Below, in pieces: positions 1-7,832 of a stretch of 31,385 nucleotides of DNA (position 1 is the stretch's first letter; every line of letters starts with the position of its first letter). This DNA comes from DASSBR01 sp035708085 (GTDB taxonomy: Bacteria; Pseudomonadota; Gammaproteobacteria; Natronospirales; DASSBR01): assembly GCA_035708085.1 (NCBI GenBank), contig DASSTE010000063.1, positions 1-31,385 on the forward strand, read 5' to 3'. The notes beneath the pieces are model-generated. The model was not told where the DNA came from. It made no database searches and saw nothing but the letters and a program-made list of their open reading frames with translations. Both the position numbers and the translations under genes were made by a program.

Positions 1-119
1 TTCGACTCAGTCCTAGCGACTCAGTCCTAGCGACTCAGTCCTAGCGACTCAGTCCTAGCGACTCAGTCCTAGCGACTCAGTCCTAGCGACTCAGTCCTAG
101 CGACTCAGTCCTAGCGACT
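1..119. repeat. 14-bp minisatellite array (dispersed element, copy 1, cut by window edge)
   Basis: Eight perfect tandem copies of CGACTCAGTCCTAG run from 3 to 114, followed by a partial CGACT. The array ends four bases before the stop codon of the transglutaminase gene (123-125). Each unit contains GACT and AGTC in alternation, so small hairpins can form. The same unit occurs at 4577-4655 and 7646-7830, where it is joined to a conserved core. Here any core would lie to the left of the window. No coding function is visible. Confidence 0.9.
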
Positions 120-122
120 TTC

Positions 123-2105
123 TCATATCCTCCGCTCCGGCTGAAAGTTGGCAATCGCCGTCGCAAGCTTCCTGAGCGCGTCCCGCGACGGATTCCGTTC
201 GTAGCGTAGCGATACGTAATGTTGCGTGATTGCGTTGACCGTGGCGGCGCAGTCGGGGCGGTCCCGGATGATGCGGGCGGCGAAATCCAGCGGACCTTCG
301 GTGTGATCTCGATGTAATCCCACTCTCGATAGCTTGCGGCAGAATTGCGCGTAGAGCCTGACGACCGGCTCGCCGCGATTGAACCAGGCGCGCCAGGCGA
401 ACCAGGCGCCTACCGTCGCGAAGATCAGGACGAAGGCCGCTAGCATCGTCATCGCTATGCTCATCCAGCTGCCGTAGTCGACGCCGAGGCGCGCGAAGGC
501 GGCCTTTTGCAGGCTGGGGCCGTAGCTCATGACCCAGCGATTCCAGAAGGTGTTGGCGGCTTCCCAGGCGTAGTTGAGCTGGCGCAGCCAATGGCTGTTG
601 CCGGCGGTGCCGGCGCTTGCGGCGCGGATTGCGGCAGCGGCGTCGGGGGCGATTTGGCTGGGCGGCAGGACGGCGGTGGGATCGATCCGGACCCAGCCCT
701 GGCCTTTGAGCCAGACTTCGTCCCAGGCGTGGGCGCGGGCGTCGCGGACGGTCCAGTAGTCGTCGATCGGGTTGAGGTCGCCGCCGGCGTAGCCGGTAAC
801 GACGTGCGCGGGTATGCCGGCGGCGCGCATCAAAAATGCGAAGGCGCTGGCATAGTGGCCGCAGAAGCCGCGACGGGTTTCGAACAGGAAGCGGTCGATG
901 CCGTTTTTGCCGAGCGGCGGCGGCTTGAGGGTGTAGTAGAAGTCGCCGTCGCGGAAGAGGTCGAGGGCTTTGCGGACGATCTCCTGCGGGGTGCTCAGGT
1001 TGTGCTGCCAGCGCGCGGCGAGCAGGCGGGTGCGCGGGTTGCCGCCGGGCGGCAGTTGCAGGTCGCGTTGCAGGCTGGCCGGTGTGAGGTTGAGGCCGTA
1101 GTGCGCCTTCGGGTAGGAGATGACGGTGTACTGGCGCCGCTCGCGAATCGGCTTTGCCGTGTACAGCGTGTAGTCGTCGGCGAGGACGGCGCTGTCCGGC
1201 CACGCTGCCGGCGCCGCGAGCGCGTACAGCCAGCGGTGGTTGTCCGGTTCCAGCGTGATCGTGTACTGCACCGGCGCGCCATGAAGCTGCACCTGCGGCA
1301 GCGAGGTGATGGCGGTGTCGCCGCGCGTCCAGACGCCGTGGGAGAAGTGATGCAGCACGGGGCCGCGCCAGTAGCGATGCGCCGGCGGCGGACCGTCGAA
1401 GTGGACGCGGAAGGCGACGCGGCTGGAGACGGCGAGCTTGCTGATGCTGCCCGGCGCCATCGAGTCGCCGATGCCGGTGGCGGCGCTGCCGGTGGAGGGC
1501 AGCCGCCAGACGGGGCCGGCGATGCGTGGGAAGATGAAAAACAGCAGCGCCGCGACCGGCACGGCCGGCAACAGCAGGCTGGCGGCGATACGGCCGGCCT
1601 GGCGGGCGGCCATGCCGCGTTCGCCGTGGCCGACGATGACGAGGGCGGTGAGCGTCAGCCACAGCGCCGGCAGCATGTAGGCTGCGAGGCCGACGCGCGG
1701 CGCGTAGAGGAAGTCGGCGAGGCCGATGAACAGCGTGATCACCAGCAGCAGGAAATAGTCGCGGCGGGTGTGGCTTTCGATCAGCTTGAGCCCGGCCATG
1801 ACGATCAGCAGCGCGCTGCCGGCGACGACGCCGAGCAGGGTGCCGTAGGTCAGCCAGATCGCGACCAGCGCGGCCAGCGTCAGCACGCCGCGCGGCAGCC
1901 GCCCCGGCAGCGGCAGGCGGAAATAGGCGTAGCCGAGACGCCAGAAAATCAGCACGGCGATGAGCGCCATTGCCCACGGCCGCGTGTGGCTGAGGGCCGG
2001 CATCAGCATGGCGAGCAGCGCGGCCAGCGACCACAGCAGGCGCTGGCGCGCGACGGCCGGCGTCACGACCTCTTGGGCCACTGCGGCTTTGGCTGTCGCG
2101 TTCAT
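123..2105 (-). CDS. tgpA: TgpA-type membrane transglutaminase (DUF3488 + transglutaminase core)
   Basis: A 660-residue inner-membrane protein. Roughly the first 190 residues hold several hydrophobic segments of the DUF3488 type. A periplasmic transglutaminase-like domain follows, and another hydrophobic segment lies near residues 550-575. The catalytic triad is visible as Cys415 (GFCGHYAS), His459 (AHAWDEVW) and Asp475 (RIDPTAV). Length and architecture match the Pseudomonas aeruginosa TgpA family, whose substrate is not firmly known. The ATG overlaps the stop of the upstream DUF58 gene by four bases (ATGA), so the two are probably translationally coupled. It is the last gene of a MoxR-DUF58-TgpA operon, an arrangement common in proteobacteria and thought to act in envelope protein maturation. 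The stop codon lies next to a minisatellite array. Family assignment is firm; the symbol is by homology. Confidence 0.9.
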   Translation of the reverse strand: MNATAKAAVAQEVVTPAVARQRLLWSLAALLAMLMPALSHTRPWAMALIAVLIFWRLGYAYFRLPLPGRLPRGVLTLAALVAIWLTYGTLLGVVAGSALLIVMAGLKLIESHTRRDYFLLLVITLFIGLADFLYAPRVGLAAYMLPALWLTLTALVIVGHGERGMAARQAGRIAASLLLPAVPVAALLFFIFPRIAGPVWRLPSTGSAATGIGDSMAPGSISKLAVSSRVAFRVHFDGPPPAHRYWRGPVLHHFSHGVWTRGDTAITSLPQVQLHGAPVQYTITLEPDNHRWLYALAAPAAWPDSAVLADDYTLYTAKPIRERRQYTVISYPKAHYGLNLTPASLQRDLQLPPGGNPRTRLLAARWQHNLSTPQEIVRKALDLFRDGDFYYTLKPPPLGKNGIDRFLFETRRGFCGHYASAFAFLMRAAGIPAHVVTGYAGGDLNPIDDYWTVRDARAHAWDEVWLKGQGWVRIDPTAVLPPSQIAPDAAAAIRAASAGTAGNSHWLRQLNYAWEAANTFWNRWVMSYGPSLQKAAFARLGVDYGSWMSIAMTMLAAFVLIFATVGAWFAWRAWFNRGEPVVRLYAQFCRKLSRVGLHRDHTEGPLDFAARIIRDRPDCAATVNAITQHYVSLRYERNPSRDALRKLATAIANFQPERRI

Positions 2106-3055
2106 GCCTGAAATAGCGCCATCGCGCTCAGGCAGCGCTCGCGGTGCGCCGTGCCGCTGTCGGGGCCGAAGGTCCGGTCGCCGAGGCGCAGGCCGTAGGT
2201 CGAGCCGGCGGCGTGGGCGTCGAGGACGCTGCGCGCGAGCCGCGACAGCGCCTGTTCGATCGGCAGGCCGCCCAGCGCGGCGAGGTCGTAGAACTCCAGC
2301 GACGGCGGACCGGCGGAGAACTGCTTGGTCAACAGGCCGCGTCCGCGGGCCACCGCGTGCCAGTCGACGTGGCGGATGGAATCGCCTTCGCGCCAGGCGC
2401 GCAAGCCGGCGAAGTCATCGTCGCCGGCCACATTGGCGCCTGCGGCGGCGCCTTGTGCGGGCGCGGGCGCGCTGGCGGCGGGCACCGCGGCCGGGCGGGG
2501 CCAGGCGAGGCCTGCGACGTCGGTTTCGATCCAGACCCAGGCGCGGAACAGGCCGAGCGGGAAGGTGGTCGACAGCGAAAACCGCTTGAGCGGCTGGCGG
2601 CCGCGGCGGTGCGTCGGCTGGGCGATGCGCACGATCGTGCCGCGGCCCACCGGCACATCGACCGGCGCGGCCGCGCCGCTGATGGCAAAGCGGTACTGGC
2701 CGCCTTCGTGGTGCAGCAAAACGGGGAACTGCAGCGTCTCCCCCGCGAATACGGGCGGGGCGGGCTGCGCGTGAACGACCAGGCCGGCGAGGTTGTGCTG
2801 GCAGCGGTACATCGCGGCGACGCCGATGCCGGCGAGCAGGAACGTCAGCAGCAGGCCGAGGTTGTTGTTGTAGTTGAGCGAGGCGAGCAGCATCGCAAGC
2901 ACGCTGAGGCCGTAAAGCATCCCCTGGCCGGTCGGCAGGATGTAAATGCGGCGGCGGTGCAGTGTCACCGGCACCGGATCGACGCCCTGGCGGCGCGTGG
3001 CCCAGGCGATGGCCCGTCCTCTTAGCCAGCGTTGAGTTGCCGCGAGTCTGGACAA
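2102..3055 (-). CDS. DUF58 domain-containing protein
   Basis: A 317-residue protein with two hydrophobic segments near the N-terminus (about residues 44-84) and a C-terminal DUF58 domain. The family signature FAGLRAWREGDSIRHVDWHA is clear. DUF58 proteins often accompany MoxR ATPases and may be their membrane-associated partners; their biochemical role is unsettled. I chose the TTG start at 3053-3055 because a strong ribosome binding site (AAGGAGA, in 3061-3068 on the minus strand) sits at the right distance and no nearby in-frame ATG preserves the N-terminus. The 3' end overlaps the transglutaminase start by four bases. The upstream moxR stop is 39 bp away. Confidence in the family is high; the exact start is moderately sure. 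Confidence 0.88.
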   Translation of the reverse strand: MSRLAATQRWLRGRAIAWATRRQGVDPVPVTLHRRRIYILPTGQGMLYGLSVLAMLLASLNYNNNLGLLLTFLLAGIGVAAMYRCQHNLAGLVVHAQPAPPVFAGETLQFPVLLHHEGGQYRFAISGAAAPVDVPVGRGTIVRIAQPTHRRGRQPLKRFSLSTTFPLGLFRAWVWIETDVAGLAWPRPAAVPAASAPAPAQGAAAGANVAGDDDFAGLRAWREGDSIRHVDWHAVARGRGLLTKQFSAGPPSLEFYDLAALGGLPIEQALSRLARSVLDAHAAGSTYGLRLGDRTFGPDSGTAHRERCLSAMALFQA

Positions 3056-3094
3056 CTGCGATCTCCTTGCCTTTGAACCCTCTTCCTCAGGAGT

Positions 3095-4048
3095 TTATGG
3101 AATCGGCACCGACTCCAGGATTTCCCGGGCCGGCTCCGGGACCGCGCCTTCGCTGGCGCCGGGGCGGCGGATGAGGCGGTGGCTCACGACGCCCGGCAGC
3201 ACGGCCTGCAGGTCCTCCGGCACCGTCGCGCTGCGGCCCGCCATCAGCGCCCAGGCCTGGGCGGTCCACTTGAGATGCAGCGCCGCACGCGGCGACAGGC
3301 CGTTGATGTAGCGTCCGCTGGCGCGGGTGAAGCGCACCACGTCCTGCGCGTAGTCGAGCCAGGCCGGCGCGACGTGCACCTGGCGCACGGCTGCCTGCAG
3401 ATCGACAATCGATTCGGGCGTCAGCACCGCCTCGAGTGTGGCCAGCCGGCCGCGCGGATCTTCGCCGTCGAGCAGGGCGCGTTCGGCGTCGCTGTCGGGA
3501 TAGCCGAGCGTGATGCACATCGGGAAGCGGTCGAGCTGCGATTCGGGCAGCGGGAACGTGCCGATCTGGGTTTGCGGGTTCTGGGTGGCGATGACGAAGA
3601 ACGGCTGCGGCAGCGGCCGGCTGAAGCCGTCCACGGTGACCTGACGTTCTTCCATCGCTTCGAGCAGGGCGCTTTGCGTTTTCGGCGTTGCGCGGTTCAC
3701 CTCGTCGGCCAGCACCAGTTCGGCGAACAGGGGGCCGGCGCGGAAGTGGAACTCGCCGCTGGCACGGTCGTAGACCGAGGCGCCGATGATGTCGGCGGGC
3801 AGCAGGTCGCTGGTGAACTGGATGCGCTGGAACGACAGGCCCAGCGCGCGCGCCAGCGTCTGCGCGAGCGTGGTTTTGCCGACGCCCGGAATATCCTCGA
3901 TCAGCAGGTTACCGCCGGCGAGAAGGCAGGCGATCGCGAGGCGGATTTGCCGCTCCTTGCCGAGCACGACGCCGGCGGCGCTCGCCACCAGCTGTTCCAG
4001 TTGTGCACTTGCCGACGCGCTTTTTTCGCGCAATGGATTGATTGCCAT
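3095..4048 (-). CDS. MoxR family AAA+ ATPase
   Basis: A 317-residue AAA+ ATPase of the MoxR group, which act as chaperone-like ATPases in complex assembly, usually with VWA or DUF58 partners. The Walker A motif is DIPGVGKTT with Lys58, Walker B is LVLADEVNRA with Asp115-Glu116, and sensor 1 is IATQNP with Asn156. I take the ATG at 4046-4048 because AAGGA lies about six bases upstream. A GTG at 4079-4081 would add 11 residues with no better signal. It is the first gene of the operon with DUF58 and TgpA and is divergent from the lipoprotein gene at 4121, with about 70 bp for both promoters. The family is certain; the precise client is not. Confidence 0.9.
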   Translation of the reverse strand: MAINPLREKSASASAQLEQLVASAAGVVLGKERQIRLAIACLLAGGNLLIEDIPGVGKTTLAQTLARALGLSFQRIQFTSDLLPADIIGASVYDRASGEFHFRAGPLFAELVLADEVNRATPKTQSALLEAMEERQVTVDGFSRPLPQPFFVIATQNPQTQIGTFPLPESQLDRFPMCITLGYPDSDAERALLDGEDPRGRLATLEAVLTPESIVDLQAAVRQVHVAPAWLDYAQDVVRFTRASGRYINGLSPRAALHLKWTAQAWALMAGRSATVPEDLQAVLPGVVSHRLIRRPGASEGAVPEPAREILESVPIP

Positions 4049-4120
4049 GCCGGTCCTTGTTGAAATACTAGTGGCGACCACTGCCTATTACACCACAACA
4101 ACCACATCGAGGCCGACCTG

Positions 4121-4588
4121 ATGAAAATACCAACGCGCATGGCCATGGCTGCCGTGCTGGGCTTGCTGCTGTCCGCGTGCGGGTCCTCGCCGCACGCGAA
4201 CCGGCAGGCGATGCTGGCGGCCCAGTCGGCATTCGAGCAGGCGGCCGCGGCGCACGGTCTCGCGGCCGCATTCAAGCAGTACGCCGGCGAACAGGCCGTT
4301 TTTCTGCCCAACGGCAGCGCGATCGTGCAGGGCAGGGATGCGATTGCCGCGGCGGTGGCGCAGCAGGATCATCTGCAGGTGCACTGGGTCGGCGACGAGG
4401 CGCGTATCGACGCATCCGGCGACTTCGGCAGCACGTGGGGAACCTATATCGCCAGCACCGGCGCCAACGGCAGCCGGCGGGTCGGCTACGGGAAGTTTCT
4501 GGCCGTGTGGGAGAAGAACGGCGGGGATTGGCGCATCGTTGCGTTTATGGTTAACGCTAGTCCGGGGGCGGCTGTCAAAAGTCGCTAG
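4121..4588 (+). CDS. Lipoprotein with NTF2/SnoaL-like (DUF4440-type) domain
   Basis: A 155-residue protein with a short basic N-terminus, a hydrophobic stretch and a lipobox LLSAC with the lipidated Cys at 20, giving a mature protein of about 136 residues. Gly at +2 would allow sorting to the outer membrane. The rest resembles the NTF2-like/DUF4440 fold: a helical start (AQSAFEQAAAAHGLAAAFKQY), a beta-rich middle, and an ending like WRIVAFMVN. These domains can bind small ligands or be catalytic, so function is open. The stop codon TAG at 4586-4588 lies inside the dispersed 14-bp repeat element, and the last residues (KSR) are encoded by it. This suggests the element landed at the gene's 3' end and rewrote the tail. 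Confidence 0.75.
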   Translation: MKIPTRMAMAAVLGLLLSACGSSPHANRQAMLAAQSAFEQAAAAHGLAAAFKQYAGEQAVFLPNGSAIVQGRDAIAAAVAQQDHLQVHWVGDEARIDASGDFGSTWGTYIASTGANGSRRVGYGKFLAVWEKNGGDWRIVAFMVNASPGAAVKSR

Positions 4589-4655
4589 GACTGAGTCGCT
4601 AGGACTGAGTGGAAGAATGCTTCGTCTTACTTAGTCCTAGCGACTAGCGACTTTT
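4577..4655. repeat. Dispersed element copy 2: core plus two 14-bp units, hairpin with A/T ends
   Basis: On the plus strand it opens with AAAAGTCGCTAGGACTGAG and closes with TTAGTCCTAGCGACT, AGCGAC and TTTT, so the ends are inverted repeats flanked by AAAA and TTTT. Read on the minus strand it aligns over about 70 bases with 7646-7715: shared parts are GGACTAAG, CGAAG, ATTCTTCCACTCAGTCC and then the 14-bp units. Two units are present here, against nine or more in the other copies. It separates two convergent genes and reaches both stop codons. Its structure would allow a bidirectional intrinsic terminator. Confidence 0.85.
4577..4655. terminator. Possible bidirectional terminator formed by the repeat element
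   Basis: The inverted arms around AGTCGCTAGGACT and AGTCCTAGCGACT can pair. The run TTTT follows the stem on the plus strand, and AAAA precedes it, giving TTTT on the minus strand. It sits between the convergent lipoprotein and hypothetical genes. The stem is interrupted and the loop is long, so termination strength is uncertain. Confidence 0.4.
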
Positions 4656-5059
4656 CAAGGAATCCGAATATTCCCGGTGCCCCCGCCAAGCCCACCAGCT
4701 CCACCGAGGCCGCCCATCCCACCCTGCCCCGGGGTGACGATCGACGAGGCCGCTTCGCGGCGCAGGTCGTTGAGCCGGTCCATCGTGTCCTGGACGGCGT
4801 CTTTGGCGTGTTCGGCGAAGCCGCGCGCGGCCTCTTCGAGCGAGTCGGCCTCGATCTCGAAGCTCACCGGCAACGCCCCCATCGGCGTCATCAGCTGGGT
4901 CTGGCCGACGTACAGGGTGTCGCGCGCGGCGTCGATCTCGCCGTCGCCCGTCACCGGCGTCAGTTTCTGGATCGTCCCCACGCTCCGATCGGTGAAAATT
5001 TCCTCGCGGTACAGTGCCGCGGGATCCATACTCAGGTCGGCGCTATCGATATCCGCCAT
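4655..5059 (-). CDS. Conserved hypothetical protein with glycine-rich tail
   Basis: A 134-residue soluble acidic protein. Residues of about 15-75 form a beta-rich part (REEIFTDRSVGTIQKLTPV, then YVGQTQLMTPMGALPVSFEI). A helical stretch with many Ala, Glu and Arg follows (SLEEAARGFAEHAKDAVQDT), then a low-complexity Gly-rich tail (GGMGGLGGAGGLGGGTG). I recall similar uncharacterised cytoplasmic proteins in gammaproteobacteria but cannot name a family. A purine-rich site (AAAAAGG) precedes the ATG. It starts 24 bp after the stop of the FixJ-like regulator on the same strand, so the two are probably co-transcribed. The 3' end abuts the dispersed repeat element. No function can be assigned. Confidence 0.7.
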   Translation of the reverse strand: MADIDSADLSMDPAALYREEIFTDRSVGTIQKLTPVTGDGEIDAARDTLYVGQTQLMTPMGALPVSFEIEADSLEEAARGFAEHAKDAVQDTMDRLNDLRREAASSIVTPGQGGMGGLGGAGGLGGGTGNIRIP

Positions 5060-5083
5060 GTCTGCCTTTTTGGTCTTGATTAA

Positions 5084-5764
5084 CTAGAGAGACGGCTGTT
5101 GCTCGGAGGCGATCTTGCGGGCGCGCGCCGGCGGTTGCTCGGCCTGGCGCAGTTCCATGTGCATCTTGACCAGGTCGGCGATCGACTGAGCGGCCATCCG
5201 CGACATCATCTGGCCCCGGTGCAATTCGACGGTTTTGACGCTGATATCGAGCTCGCGGGCGATTTCCTTGTTGGATTTGCCGGCTACGACACATTCCAGC
5301 ACTTCCCGCTGGCGCGGCGTCAGGGTATCGTAGTGGGCGCGTACCTTGGAATGCTTGCGCTCGGACTCGCGTTGCGACAGTTCGGCGCGGATCGCTTTCT
5401 GGATTCGGTCGAGCAGGACTTCCTCGCCGAACGGCTTGGTGAGGAACTCATCTGCGCCGGTGCGCATCGCACGCACTGCCGAGGAGACGTCGCCGTGCGC
5501 GGAAATGAAAATAATGGGAATCCGGTGGCCGGCCGCGACCAGCTTCTGCTGAAGCTCGAGGCCGCTCATGCCCGGCATTCGCAAATCGACCAGCAGGACG
5601 CCCGGCCGTTCGGGCTTCCAGTTGGCGAGAAAGTCCTGACCCGAGGCATATGTCTCGACGTTCAGCGACACCGACGACAACAGCATGTCGAGCGACGCGC
5701 GGACCGCCTCGTCGTCGTCGACCACATATACCGTCACCTGCTCTGCATCATTATGCTCAATCAT
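5084..5764 (-). CDS. FixJ/NarL-type response regulator (receiver + LuxR HTH)
   Basis: A 226-residue DNA-binding response regulator. The receiver domain has the acidic cluster Asp16-18, phosphoacceptor Asp60 (LLVDLRMPG), Ser88 (FISAHGD) and Lys110 (FLTKPF). A LuxR/GerE helix-turn-helix spans about residues 146-203 (TPRQREVLECVVAGKSNKEI). The receiver style and the single linker match the FixJ/TtrR/StyR group. An AGGA-containing site precedes the ATG at 5762-5764. The divergent histidine kinase at 5915 is its probable partner, separated by 150 bp that should carry both promoters. The small hypothetical gene downstream is probably in the same transcript. The signal sensed is unknown. Confidence 0.9.
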   Translation of the reverse strand: MIEHNDAEQVTVYVVDDDEAVRASLDMLLSSVSLNVETYASGQDFLANWKPERPGVLLVDLRMPGMSGLELQQKLVAAGHRIPIIFISAHGDVSSAVRAMRTGADEFLTKPFGEEVLLDRIQKAIRAELSQRESERKHSKVRAHYDTLTPRQREVLECVVAGKSNKEIARELDISVKTVELHRGQMMSRMAAQSIADLVKMHMELRQAEQPPARARKIASEQQPSL

Positions 5765-5914
5765 CGTACTGTCCTACACTTGAAGCCTGAATTGGCGTTT
5801 AAAGTCCCTCCATGGGCGCCAGAGCATTTTTCTTCTTTACGCCGCAGAAATCCCATTGTTATGTTTTCCGGGCAATCATGCAATGGTCAAACCCACCTTT
5901 TTCAAGGATGAACC
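5765..5914. promoter_or_regulatory. Divergent promoter region, regulator/kinase pair
   Basis: This 150-bp gap between divergently transcribed regulator and kinase genes must hold both start signals. It is noticeably richer in A and T than its surroundings. A ribosome binding site AAGGA (5904-5908) precedes the kinase ATG. I could not pick out a convincing -35/-10 pair or a clear operator. Confidence 0.4.
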
Positions 5915-7627
5915 ATGAATCTTGATTCGGATCACGAAAAAAACCACCTCGAAACCCAGATCGAGGCGCTGCAGAACGATCTGGACAACCTGTCCGGCAA
6001 CGTTACGGCGGCCGTCCTGTTCCTCGACGCGAACCAGCGGTTGCGGCGTTTCACCCCCGGCGCGGCCCGTTTGTTCAAGTTGACAGAAGATGACGTCGGC
6101 CGGCCGGTCAGCGAGATTATGAACGAGTTGCCGGTCAACGGCATGGGCGCGGATATCGCGGCGGCGATCGAGGACGGCGAGCCGCGCGAGAAGGAGATCA
6201 AGGGCAACGACGGCTGCTGGTACCGGCGGCGCATTTCGCCGTACCTGGCGCACGGGCAGACGGACGGAGCCGTGGTGACGTTTACCGACGTCACCCGCCA
6301 GCAGATCCTCAACGCGACGCTGGAAAGCCGCGTGCGCGAGCGCGTGCGCACGCTGGAGCTGCTGCAGCGGGTGGCGGCGACCGTCAACAGCGCGCGCTCG
6401 GTGGAGGTCGCGTTCCAGGAGGTCATCGACGCGGTTTGCGAGTATCTCGGCTGGCCGATCGGCCACGGTTACGCGATGCCGCCGGCCGACGAAGGCCGCT
6501 TCGGCGATCTGGACGTATGGTCGCGCGGGGCGCGTGAACGGTATACGGACGTGGTCGCTGCGTGGCGCAGCCGGCCGCCGCGCAGCGGCGAAGGGCTGCT
6601 GGGCGATATCGACGTGCCGGACAGCCCGTCGTGGATCGACGTGGCCGGCTTGCCGGGCCTCGCGCGGCGCGGGGTCGCGGCGGCCGATTTCAACCCGCCG
6701 CTGGCGTTGATCATGCCGGTGCGCGCCAATCGGCAGATTGTCGCCGCGGTGGAATTTTATTCGCCTTCCGGCGCCGCCCGGCGCGAGCCGGTGCTGGCGC
6801 TGATCGACCAGATCGGCAGCGAGCTCGGCTACATCGTCGAGCGCCAGCAACTCGAATTCCGCACGCTTCGCCAGCAGCGCGGCCTCGCGCAAATGACACG
6901 GCTGGCCGTGATCGGCGAGATGGCGGGCAGCATCGCGCACCAGTTGAACCAGCCGCTGACGGCGATTCTCAACTACACGTCGGCGGCGCGCCGACTGCTG
7001 CAGGGCGAGCGCCCGGACAACGACCGGATACTGAAGGTCTGCGAGAGCATCGGCGAACAGGCGCAGCGCGCCGCCGGCTACATCGAGCACATGCGCGGCT
7101 ACGCGCGCCGCCAGCAGCCGGCGCCGCGTGCGCTGGACATCCATGAGCCGTTGGGCAACGCGCTGGCGCTGGTGCAGCCGGCAGCCCGCAGCGCGAGTAT
7201 TTCGGTCGAGGAAAATCTGGATACGACGCTGCCGCCGGTTTACGTCGACCCGATGCAGATGGAGCAGGTGTTTATCGGCCTGCTGATGAACGCGGTCGAG
7301 GCGATGGAGAAGATCGAAGGCCGCGATCGCATTATCACGCTGACCTCGAACAGGCTGGACGACGGCCACATCCGCGTCACGGTGTGCGACAAGGGCGAAG
7401 GGATACCGGACGAGGTACTGGGAAAGATATTCGACCCGTTTTTCTCGACGCGCCGGGGGAGTATCGGCATGGGGCTGGCGGTCAGCCGCTCGGTCATCGA
7501 GGCGTTCGGCGGCCGGCTGCACGTCGAGCGGATCACGCCGTTCGGTGTCTGCTTCCACGTCGAATTGCCGATCGAGGACGGGCGCCTGCACGAAGGTACG
7601 GGCACCTGCGAAAACTCGTTTTTCTGA
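5915..7627 (+). CDS. Cytoplasmic PAS-GAF sensor histidine kinase
   Basis: A 570-residue kinase without membrane segments, so it senses something inside the cell. A short coiled N-terminus (about residues 5-25) leads into a PAS domain (about 25-130; VLFLDANQRLRRFTPGAARL), similar to the PAS found in CheR-PAS proteins. A GAF-like domain follows (about 145-310), then HisKA with phosphoacceptor His342 (GSIAHQLNQPLTAI). The HATPase domain has Asn459 in the N box (LLMNAVEAM), Asp492 in DKGEGIPDEV, and a GMGLAVSRSVIEAFGG lid region. The HisKA and ATPase resemble FixL/DctB-type kinases. I see no evidence for a haem-binding FixL PAS. The divergent FixJ-like regulator is the likely partner. It ends 18 bases before a copy of the dispersed repeat element. 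Confidence 0.88.
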   Translation: MNLDSDHEKNHLETQIEALQNDLDNLSGNVTAAVLFLDANQRLRRFTPGAARLFKLTEDDVGRPVSEIMNELPVNGMGADIAAAIEDGEPREKEIKGNDGCWYRRRISPYLAHGQTDGAVVTFTDVTRQQILNATLESRVRERVRTLELLQRVAATVNSARSVEVAFQEVIDAVCEYLGWPIGHGYAMPPADEGRFGDLDVWSRGARERYTDVVAAWRSRPPRSGEGLLGDIDVPDSPSWIDVAGLPGLARRGVAAADFNPPLALIMPVRANRQIVAAVEFYSPSGAARREPVLALIDQIGSELGYIVERQQLEFRTLRQQRGLAQMTRLAVIGEMAGSIAHQLNQPLTAILNYTSAARRLLQGERPDNDRILKVCESIGEQAQRAAGYIEHMRGYARRQQPAPRALDIHEPLGNALALVQPAARSASISVEENLDTTLPPVYVDPMQMEQVFIGLLMNAVEAMEKIEGRDRIITLTSNRLDDGHIRVTVCDKGEGIPDEVLGKIFDPFFSTRRGSIGMGLAVSRSVIEAFGGRLHVERITPFGVCFHVELPIEDGRLHEGTGTCENSFF

Positions 7628-7645
7628 TCGAGAAGGCGTAAGAAG

Positions 7646-7830
7646 GTCGCTAATCGCCAGGACTAAGCAAGAACGAAGAATTCTTCCACTCAGTCCTAGC
7701 GACTCAGTCCTAGCGACTCAGTCCTAGCGACTCAGTCCCAGCGACTCAGTCCTAGTGACTCAGTCCTAGTGACTCAGTCCTAGCGACTCAGTCCTAGCGA
7801 CTCAGTCCTAGCGACTCAGTCCTAGCGACT
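7646..7830. repeat. Dispersed element copy 3: core plus nine 14-bp units
   Basis: The core runs 7646-7687 and includes GGACTAAG and the perfect palindrome GAAGAATTCTTC. A partial unit (7688-7699) and nine full units from 7700 to 7825 follow, then CGACT. Most units are CGACTCAGTCCTAG; the one at 7728 has CCCAG, and those at 7756 and 7770 begin with T. It lies between the convergent kinase and diguanylate cyclase genes and ends two bases before the cyclase stop codon. It is the inverted relative of the copy at 4577-4655. Confidence 0.92.
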
Positions 7831-7832
7831 TA

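Noticed and set aside
507..2111. A 534-residue open frame on the plus strand
   Set aside because: It is antisense to the transglutaminase gene, whose catalytic triad and membrane segments are clear. The composition is Gly/Ala/Val/Arg-rich without a domain.
5876..7591. A 571-residue open frame on the minus strand
   Set aside because: It is antisense to the histidine kinase, has low-complexity Arg/Ala/Leu composition and no recognisable domain.
5915..7627. Calling the kinase FixL
   Set aside because: The regulator is FixJ-like and the HisKA region similar, but I see no evidence of the haem-binding PAS residues of FixL, and a GAF-like domain is present. Oxygen sensing cannot be claimed.
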